NCBI RefSeq assembly: GCF_003144325.1
Contig: NZ_PENS01000007.1
Location: forward strand, 1 to 64,000
Origin: Proteus terrae
GTDB lineage: Bacteria > Pseudomonadota > Gammaproteobacteria > Enterobacterales > Enterobacteriaceae
Length of the DNA stretch: 64,000 nt
Direction of reading: 5' to 3'
The position numbers and the translations under genes are program-made. How positions within the stretch are numbered: the stretch's first letter is position 1; the number at the start of each line of letters is the position of its first letter. The notes under the pieces are model-generated. The model did not search any database. It saw only the letters and a program-made list of their open reading frames with translations, and had not been told where the DNA came from. This document shows positions 58,171 through 64,000 of this stretch, one piece after another.

Positions 58171-59445
58171 TTAAACGGGTGCTGGTGTATTTCTCATTTT
58201 AACAGTGAACGTCACAACAGCAGAGGCAACCAATGCAATTATCATAAACATAAATGCACTGTCATAACTACCGCCACTGGCTTTAATTAAGAATCCCATC
58301 ACCGGTGCGGAAACCACACCCGCCATTTGCCCACCGAAGTTAACAATTCCTGAAGCACGGCCCATGATTTTATTCGGGATAGTATCCATTAAAATACCCC
58401 AGAACATTGCCATGGCGAAGAACATAAATAATGCTGAAATACACTGATATACAACAGCCATATCGGCACTTTCAACGGTATATGTCATATATAAGAAGCC
58501 TGCTGCAATCACTGCGGTAACCATATATAACCATTTACGCTGTGATTTACATTTATCAGAAACATAACCCCCTAATAATGTACCACCAGCACCAAATAAG
58601 AATGGAATAGCCGCCATTACCCCGGTTTTAGCCAAAGAGAATTCACGAACAGTAATTAAATAACTTGGTAACCATGTTGAAAATCCCCAGAAGGTAATAT
58701 CAAACAGAAACCAAATCGCTGCCATTTGCCACAATACTGGCATCTTTAAAACGTCTTTAAAAGGTACCGCTTCAACAGGTTTATCCGTTAATGTACCATC
58801 TGCCGCTAATTCATCGAGATCTTGCTGAGTAATACTTGGATGATCTTTTGGATTATCACGAGTGAAGAAGTAAATACCTGCAGCAATTAATAAACCCGGA
58901 ATACCTAAAACAATAAACACCATATGCCAGCCAAAAGCACCGATAATACTCGCTGCAACAATGACAGCTAATGCTGGCCCTAAGGTATTTACTGTTGATT
59001 GAATTGCCGTTGCACGACCACGCTCTTTAGATGGGAAATAAGTTGAGATCATTTTCCAAGAGGCAGAGGGAAAACAGCCTTCACCAATACCAAATAAGAA
59101 TCGCACGGCAAGCATTAACGGTAATGTAAACACCATACCCGTTAAGCTGGTGAATACTGACCACCATGCAATACCGATCGCCATGATTTTACGCGCACCG
59201 AAGCGGTCAGCTAAGAAACCACCTGGGATTTGGAATGCCGCATAACCGACAAAAAACGCACTGATTATTAAGCCTTGTTGGGTGGTATCAAGATTAAGAT
59301 CACGTCCAATAAAGGGTAATGAAACACTCATTACCATTCTATCTAAGAATGAAAGTAACCATGCTAACCAAATTAAGGATAAAACGGTATAACGAGCTTT
59401 CCATGTTTTCTTCTGATGAAGGTCTGGAATAATATTTGAACTCAT
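58171..59445 (-). CDS. MFS transporter, anion:cation symporter (ACS) type
   Basis: Twelve-helix permease of 424 residues from the ATG at 59445 (AGGA upstream). The motif GGFLADRFGARKIMAIGIAW after helix 2 and RFLFGIGEGCFPSASWKMIS in helix 4 place it with hexuronate/galactarate-type ACS symporters. It is the last gene of a minus-strand cluster with dpaL, ygeY and a D-aminoacylase-like gene. Its substrate may be an N-acylated amino acid or another organic acid; this is inferred from context. Confidence 0.85.
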   Translation of the reverse strand: MSSNIIPDLHQKKTWKARYTVLSLIWLAWLLSFLDRMVMSVSLPFIGRDLNLDTTQQGLIISAFFVGYAAFQIPGGFLADRFGARKIMAIGIAWWSVFTSLTGMVFTLPLMLAVRFLFGIGEGCFPSASWKMISTYFPSKERGRATAIQSTVNTLGPALAVIVAASIIGAFGWHMVFIVLGIPGLLIAAGIYFFTRDNPKDHPSITQQDLDELAADGTLTDKPVEAVPFKDVLKMPVLWQMAAIWFLFDITFWGFSTWLPSYLITVREFSLAKTGVMAAIPFLFGAGGTLLGGYVSDKCKSQRKWLYMVTAVIAAGFLYMTYTVESADMAVVYQCISALFMFFAMAMFWGILMDTIPNKIMGRASGIVNFGGQMAGVVSAPVMGFLIKASGGSYDSAFMFMIIALVASAVVTFTVKMRNTPAPV

Positions 59446-59540
59446 TTTCCTGTTCCTCAGGTAAGGGGAAACCATCACGGTTGAATAACAACCGTGATAA
59501 ACAGAGATAAGGTTTAACGTTTAAGAGCGCTATTGTGCGG

Positions 59541-61127
59541 CTATGCTCTTAAAACATGACCGCTACAAGCGTAACTTTCGACCCCATTAATTAATGCGAT
59601 ACGACCATTGACCATTACCAAGTCGATCCCTTCTGGGTATTGGTTTGGTTTAACAAACGTACCTTTATCAATAATGGTTTCAGGATCAAACATCACAATA
59701 TCTGCGGCATATCCCTCTTTAATTAAGCCTCTGTCGGTTAATCGAAGGACTTCGGCAGGTTTACCTGTCATTTTGCGGATAGCTTGTTCCCAAGTGAGAC
59801 ATTTTTCTTCTCTGACGTATTTCCCTAAAACACGAGGGAATGCACCGAATACACGGGGATGAGGCTTACCTGCACCCATTAACCCATCAGTACATACGTT
59901 TTGTTCAGGACGACATAAGAATTTGATAACGTGTTCTTCTGTACCGTAAAAATCCACCATTCCTACCGCATTTTCTTCTTCATATAGCAGATCGAAAGTT
60001 GCGTTGTACGGATCTTTACCTCTCAATTCCCCTAGCTCTACAAGGCTAAGGCCAACGGCATCTTGGTTTTTTTCTGTTTTAGAACTAGTGACATAAATAT
60101 TTTCTAACCCTGCGAAATCAATAAAGTTATCCCAACCCGGAATGCCTTTTTCGATATCTTCAATCATCTTTTTACGCAATTCAGGAGAAGCTAAGCGCTC
60201 TAATAATTTTTCTGTACCTCCTGCGTGAACCCAAGGCGGTAAGATCACCCCAAGCATGGTACTACCAGCTACATACGGATATTGGTCAAAAGAGATACGG
60301 ATGCCCTCTTTTTGTGCTTGATCTAACATACCAAGCATTTCATCGATTAATCCCCAGTTTTTCTTACCACAAACTTTCATATGGGAAATATGCAACCAAA
60401 CACCGGATGCTTTAGCAATATCAATAAGCTCTTGAGTCGATTGAATAATATCGTCAGCTTCACTGCGCTGGTGAACGACAAAAATACCATTGTGTTTTGC
60501 TGTCACCTTACAAAGTTCGATCATTTCAGCCGTATCACCAAAGGCACAAGGCATATAAATCAATCCTGTTGATAAACCAAATGCACCAGCTTTTAATTCA
60601 CGCTCTAAGATCTCACACATCTTAGCGACATCTTCACGAGTAGAAGGATTACCTTCTAATCCCATCGCTTCCATTCGGATGTTGCCATGAGGAACAAGGT
60701 AAGCAAGATTCGTTGCAGAGCCTCTAGCTTCCAACATACCTAAGTAACCTTCGGTATTCTTAAAATGCCAATCAATACTGTCAGAATCACCATCTAAACC
60801 TGCAATATTCTTGCGCCATGCTGAAATATATTGTTCTGGCAATGGTGCTAACGCGACACCATCTTGCCCTAACAATTCAGTAGTGATCCCTTGGCGAATT
60901 TTGGCGGATAAAGCAGGATTAAGCAGAGCAGACAAATCAGAGTGAGTATGCGTATCAATAAAACCGGGACAAACTATTTTCCCTGTTGCATCAATAATCT
61001 GATCATTTGTTTTTGCATCAAACTGGCCGATTTTTATTATTTTTCCTTCATTAACCACAACATCAGCTTGAAATGCACTTGCCCCTGTTCCATCAATAAC
61101 AGTGGCGTTTTTAAATATTGTTTTCAT
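59541..61127 (-). CDS. D-aminoacylase-like amidohydrolase
   Basis: Amidohydrolase-superfamily enzyme of 528 residues, built like N-acyl-D-amino-acid deacylases. Metal ligands H60 and H62 lie in FIDTHTHSDL. Further ligands lie in LHISHMKV and in the VCTDGLMGAGKPHPRVFG block, and FGAFPRVLG is typical. The bridging cysteine of classical D-aminoacylases (NCG) is replaced: the segment reads LLGQDGVALAP, with D89 at the cysteine position. So the reaction may differ. The gene lies 72 nt after ygeY. Confidence 0.82.
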   Translation of the reverse strand: MKTIFKNATVIDGTGASAFQADVVVNEGKIIKIGQFDAKTNDQIIDATGKIVCPGFIDTHTHSDLSALLNPALSAKIRQGITTELLGQDGVALAPLPEQYISAWRKNIAGLDGDSDSIDWHFKNTEGYLGMLEARGSATNLAYLVPHGNIRMEAMGLEGNPSTREDVAKMCEILERELKAGAFGLSTGLIYMPCAFGDTAEMIELCKVTAKHNGIFVVHQRSEADDIIQSTQELIDIAKASGVWLHISHMKVCGKKNWGLIDEMLGMLDQAQKEGIRISFDQYPYVAGSTMLGVILPPWVHAGGTEKLLERLASPELRKKMIEDIEKGIPGWDNFIDFAGLENIYVTSSKTEKNQDAVGLSLVELGELRGKDPYNATFDLLYEEENAVGMVDFYGTEEHVIKFLCRPEQNVCTDGLMGAGKPHPRVFGAFPRVLGKYVREEKCLTWEQAIRKMTGKPAEVLRLTDRGLIKEGYAADIVMFDPETIIDKGTFVKPNQYPEGIDLVMVNGRIALINGVESYACSGHVLRA

Positions 61128-61199
61128 TCTGTTATTTCTCCAAAGAGCATCTGACTGTTTTGTCAGATACTCTTCTAGTAAGGATTTATTTCGTAAGAA

Positions 61200-62384
61200 T
61201 TAAAGGTGGTAAAGGCTATTCATAATGCTGTAGTAACCGCTCGCAGCACCTGTTAGTTGTTCAATTTCGATATATTCATCAATGGTGTGCGCCAAGTTTT
61301 CTCGGGATGGACCAAAACCAATGGTTTTAATACCCGCTTCACCTGCATAGTGACTACCGTTAGTACAGAAAGAGTATTGTGTGACTGTAGGGTTAAAGCC
61401 CGATTCATGCAGCCCTTTTAAAACGCTTTGTACATAAGGATCGCTCTCTTCTAATACCCAACCAGGGAAGAAACGTTCACCTTCAATAGTGGCTCCGGTG
61501 TAACATTTTTCAGTACCGTAGGCATAAGAGACTTTAGCTTTAAAATCAGCATCTTGAGAAGAAAGTTCATCAATCGCTTTTTGTAATGGTGCAAGCACTT
61601 GCTCTTTAGTTTCACCCACTAATAAACGGCGATCGTAAGTGGCACGACAATACTCAGGTACAACCGAAGCGCCAGGATAAGGTGATGATTTAATATCCGT
61701 TAGTTCTAAGATCCCTTTTCCTAATACAGGATGAACCGATGGCGTTAATGTTCTGATCTTCTCGATCAGTTTTGCCATTTTATAAACAGAGTTGATCCCA
61801 GCATCTGGATTAGCGGAGTGAGCGGGTTTACCAAAAGTTTCAACAACAATTTCAGCACGACCACGTTGCCCAATCTTGAGGTTTAATTCGGAAGCTTCAC
61901 CAATCACCACATAGTCTGGTTTATAGCGCTCAGAAACGAGTCTTGCGGCAACACCTTCAAAACACTCTTCATGCACAATACAAGAGACATAAATGCGGCC
62001 AGCAAAGTTACGCTGATTATCTTGACCATAAAAACCTATCGCCGAAATCATAGCAGCGACAGCACCTTTCATATCACTGGTGCCACGGCCATAAATCTTG
62101 CCGTCTTTTATTTCTGCACCATAAGGCTTTTCTTTCCAGTCACGCTCACTAACCGGTACGGTGTCGATATGACCATCAAAAACAAGGGTTTTCCCTGGAT
62201 GTTGACCTATAATTCCGCCAATGATATTGCCGTATTTATCAATATGAATATCGTCAAAATCATAGTTTTTCATCATCTCTTCTATGACCTTAACAACGTT
62301 ACCTTCTTCACCTGAATAGCTTTTTTGTTTGATTAATAATTGGCAATTCTTAATAACTTCATCAAATCGGTTTGCTGATAACAT
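61200..62384 (-). CDS. ygeY: M20 family hydrolase YgeY
   Basis: Zinc peptidase/deacylase of the M20 family (ArgE/DapE/CPG2 fold), 394 residues from the ATG at 62384 with GGAG upstream. Metal ligands are in FDGHIDTVP, GRGTSDMKGAVAAM, VHEECFEG (with the catalytic glutamate) and near the C terminus in NLAHTIDEYIE. The dimerisation domain includes GRAEIVVETFGKPAHS. It pairs with dpaL as in E. coli ygeXY. The substrate is uncertain; cleavage of an acyl- or peptidyl-diaminopropionate would fit. Confidence 0.87.
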   Translation of the reverse strand: MLSANRFDEVIKNCQLLIKQKSYSGEEGNVVKVIEEMMKNYDFDDIHIDKYGNIIGGIIGQHPGKTLVFDGHIDTVPVSERDWKEKPYGAEIKDGKIYGRGTSDMKGAVAAMISAIGFYGQDNQRNFAGRIYVSCIVHEECFEGVAARLVSERYKPDYVVIGEASELNLKIGQRGRAEIVVETFGKPAHSANPDAGINSVYKMAKLIEKIRTLTPSVHPVLGKGILELTDIKSSPYPGASVVPEYCRATYDRRLLVGETKEQVLAPLQKAIDELSSQDADFKAKVSYAYGTEKCYTGATIEGERFFPGWVLEESDPYVQSVLKGLHESGFNPTVTQYSFCTNGSHYAGEAGIKTIGFGPSRENLAHTIDEYIEIEQLTGAASGYYSIMNSLYHL

Positions 62385-62414
62385 ACTGTTCACTCCAAAA
62401 GACTTATTTGTTTT

Positions 62415-63632
62415 TTAAAATTGTTTGAAGCTAGGCAACTCACCATCCCACACGATATCGCGATAACGTTCAGGATCGGTGTCACCTTCAGTGCTTATCA
62501 CAAGCACTCTTGCATTTTCATCTAATCCCAGCTCTTCTTTCGCGCTCTGATAAACAGGCGATTGCATCAAAATAGAGAGCAAACCTGTTGTCACTGCGCC
62601 AGATTCACCAGAAATGATATGCGGATCACCGGGTAAAGGGTTCCCTAAAATCCGCATTCCCCTAGTCGCGACGGCATCAGGGCAAGAGAAAAATGCCGCT
62701 GAATAATCGCGTAATAAATTCCAACCAATACTATTCGCTTCACCACAAGCAAGCCCTGCCATCACAGTTTGTAGATCCCCACCAACAGGAATAGCATCCG
62801 CTTTACCTGATACCGCAGATTGATATAAGCAATCAGCAATACGCGCTTCAGCCACAATCACTTTCGGTGCTTGTTTACCATAAGCCGCAGTTACCATGCC
62901 TTGTACCATACCCGCAAAAGAGCCTACACCGGCTTGCACAAAAATATGCGTCGGAGGTACTTCATGTAATTGCGCGAGAGATTCCAGCATTAAAGTGCCG
63001 TAGCCTTGCATGATCCAAAGTGGGATCTCTTCATAACCATCCCACGCAGTATCTTGAACCACTATCCAGCCGTATTTTTCAGCCATTTCAGCCGTCATTC
63101 TCACTGCATCGTCATAGTTCATATCAACGATTTCAGCGACGGCACCTTCACGTAAAATGGCATCCAAACGTTCTTGCGATGATCCTTTTGGCATATAGAC
63201 CACAGCTTTTTGCTTTAACTGTCTTGCCATCCAAGCAACACCGCGTCCATGATTCCCGTCAGTGGTTGTCGCAAAAGTTACGCCATTTAACTTTTTCCTG
63301 ATCTCATCACTGATCATTACCTCATAAGGTAATTCACTTATGTCCATTTCGAGGAAATCAGCAATATGGCGTGCCATCGCATAAGCACCACCTAACGCTT
63401 TAAATGCTTTTAAACCAAAACGGAAAGACTCGTCTTTGAGATATAACTCACCAACCCCTAAGGTTTTGGCTAACTGGGGTAAATGAAATAACGGTGTAGG
63501 TGCGTATCCTGGAATAGTTCTGTGAAAATCTAACGCTTTGGCTAACTCTTCATAACGAAAAGGGACAAGCTCAGCGGTTGGTTTTCGCGTAAATGAACTT
63601 TGGTTAATCAGGTACTGCAATTGCTCCTGCAT
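62415..63632 (-). CDS. dpaL: 2,3-diaminopropionate ammonia-lyase DpaL (YgeX)
   Basis: PLP-dependent lyase that converts D- or L-2,3-diaminopropionate to pyruvate and ammonia; D-serine is also a known substrate. It has 405 residues, near the E. coli 398. The cofactor lysine is in FRFGLKAFKALGGAYA. The pocket continues with TTDGNHGRGVAWMARQL and the phosphate loop VGGDLQTVMAGLACGE. AGAGG precedes the ATG. First gene of a four-gene minus-strand cluster. Confidence 0.93.
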   Translation of the reverse strand: MQEQLQYLINQSSFTRKPTAELVPFRYEELAKALDFHRTIPGYAPTPLFHLPQLAKTLGVGELYLKDESFRFGLKAFKALGGAYAMARHIADFLEMDISELPYEVMISDEIRKKLNGVTFATTTDGNHGRGVAWMARQLKQKAVVYMPKGSSQERLDAILREGAVAEIVDMNYDDAVRMTAEMAEKYGWIVVQDTAWDGYEEIPLWIMQGYGTLMLESLAQLHEVPPTHIFVQAGVGSFAGMVQGMVTAAYGKQAPKVIVAEARIADCLYQSAVSGKADAIPVGGDLQTVMAGLACGEANSIGWNLLRDYSAAFFSCPDAVATRGMRILGNPLPGDPHIISGESGAVTTGLLSILMQSPVYQSAKEELGLDENARVLVISTEGDTDPERYRDIVWDGELPSFKQF

Positions 63633-63661
63633 GGAATTACCTCTTAATCACACTTTAAAAT

Positions 63662-63713
63662 TCGCGATAACCCAATATCGCGATTAATCGGAATACATAG
63701 GGTTATCCCCTAT
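63662..63713 (-). promoter_or_regulatory. Two hairpins in the dpaL leader region
   Basis: TCGCGATA (63662-63669) and TATCGCGA (63676-63683) form perfect 8-bp arms. ATAGGG (63697-63702) and CCCTAT (63708-63713) form a second stem. They begin 30 bp upstream of the dpaL start. They may be leader RNA structures, or operators repeating the TATCGC motif that recurs at 63713-63718. Confidence 0.55.
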
Positions 63714-63854
63714 ATCGCAATATGTATGCCAACTCACTCAAAAAGCATTGAATAAAAACATAACAATTTGATTTTAAATATTTTTATTGTTTTAACGATT
63801 AAGAGATGAAATTAATGGTGCAGAAAAGCTGTGATCTAGGCGGTTTTATTTAAG

Positions 63855-63978
63855 TGATAAATTATCAATAATAATAAACTGTGTGAGCTTTATACAAAAA
63901 TCACATAACAAACTAATAAATAACAACTAAATTTAACGCCATAAACAGGTGGTGATAATTTATTATCAAAATTGATAA
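63855..63978. promoter_or_regulatory. TGATAA/TTATCA operator cluster in the divergent promoter region
   Basis: TGATAAATTATCA at 63855-63867, TGATAATTTATTATCA at 63953-63968 and an overlapping TTATCA-AAAT-TGATAA at 63963-63978 are perfect palindromes built from the same 6-bp half-site. They lie between dpaL and the gene that starts at the right edge. They are probably binding sites of the regulator of this cluster, perhaps encoded by that gene. The rest of 63633-64000 is AT-rich and holds no other gene. Confidence 0.55.
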
Positions 63979-63993
63979 TTTTAAGGTGAGAAT

Positions 63994-64000
63994 ATGATGC
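63994..64000 (+). CDS. Start of a gene cut by the right edge
   Basis: AAGGTGAG at 63983-63990 is followed by ATGATG at 63994, so a plus-strand gene probably begins here, divergent from dpaL. Only two codons are visible; the product cannot be told. A regulator of the dpaL cluster would be the usual occupant. Confidence 0.4.

Noticed and set aside
1-64000. CRISPR arrays, prophage, tRNA genes, complete insertion sequences
   Set aside because: None seen: no regularly spaced repeats, phage genes, tRNA-like cloverleafs or transposase frames were found. The 16S gene implied by the rrn promoters lies outside the window.

Overview
The window is chromosomal DNA of an AT-rich enterobacterium of the Morganellaceae, most likely Proteus. 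The left third keeps the Escherichia coli gene order around rrnA, fadBA, tat, ubi, udp and metER, but with Proteus-like divergence, missing tatD and different neighbours. An intact L-rhamnose cluster argues against typical P. mirabilis and fits a rhamnose-positive Proteus lineage. That species guess is inference only.

Layout. 1-211: tandem promoters of a ribosomal RNA operon reading out of the left edge. 212-4194: hemG, trkH, yigZ and pepQ, one minus-strand operon. 4.4-7.8 kb: fadBA under a FadR operator. 7.9-20.4 kb: housekeeping genes (fre, ubiD, pepE, rfaH, tatABC, ubiEJB, rmuC, a DedA protein, a tyrosine phosphatase, udp). 20.7-30.6 kb: a YidB-like protein, an unrecognised membrane protein, metE/metR with met boxes between them, yigM, a YjcE-type antiporter, an N-acetyltransferase and ghxP behind three PurR-box-like sites. 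31.1-35.2 kb: an MFS transporter, a TSUP transporter facing its probable XRE-cupin regulator, and a CzcD-type cation exporter. 35.2-37.4 kb: ilvBN with its valine-rich leader and attenuator. 37.6-41.2 kb: ornithine carbamoyltransferase, carbamate kinase and a YfcC-type transporter without an arginine deiminase. 41.8-45.8 kb: a MurNAc catabolic operon (murQ, murP, murR) that also carries a TSUP transporter. 46-52.9 kb: rhaBAD, rhaT, rhaM and the convergent rhaS-rhaR pair. 53.2 kb: a scrap of an IS3-family end. 53.3-55.9 kb: deoxyribose use (deoK divergent from deoC-deoR). 56.0-58.0 kb: an RtcB2-PrfH RNA-repair and ribosome-rescue operon. 58.2-63.6 kb: diaminopropionate / N-acyl-D-amino-acid catabolism (dpaL, ygeY, a D-aminoacylase-like enzyme, an MFS symporter), with a divergent gene starting at the right edge.

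The most interesting stretch is the front of the rtcB2-prfH operon. A near-consensus sigma70 promoter lies inside a 33-bp interrupted palindrome. It is followed by a 15-codon leader ORF with a full AAGGAGGT ribosome-binding site. The leader frame is separated from rtcB2 by one TAA and is otherwise open into it. A hairpin spans the stop codon, and rtcB2 has almost no ribosome-binding site of its own. Because the operon encodes an RNA ligase and a release-factor homologue known to rescue ribosomes cut in the decoding centre, the leader may sense ribosome integrity. This is a hypothesis from sequence alone.

Other leads are a D-aminoacylase-like enzyme lacking the family's bridging cysteine, TGATAA/TTATCA operators at the right edge, paired MurR-like operators ahead of murQ, and a deoxyribose cluster without a permease beside an IS remnant.
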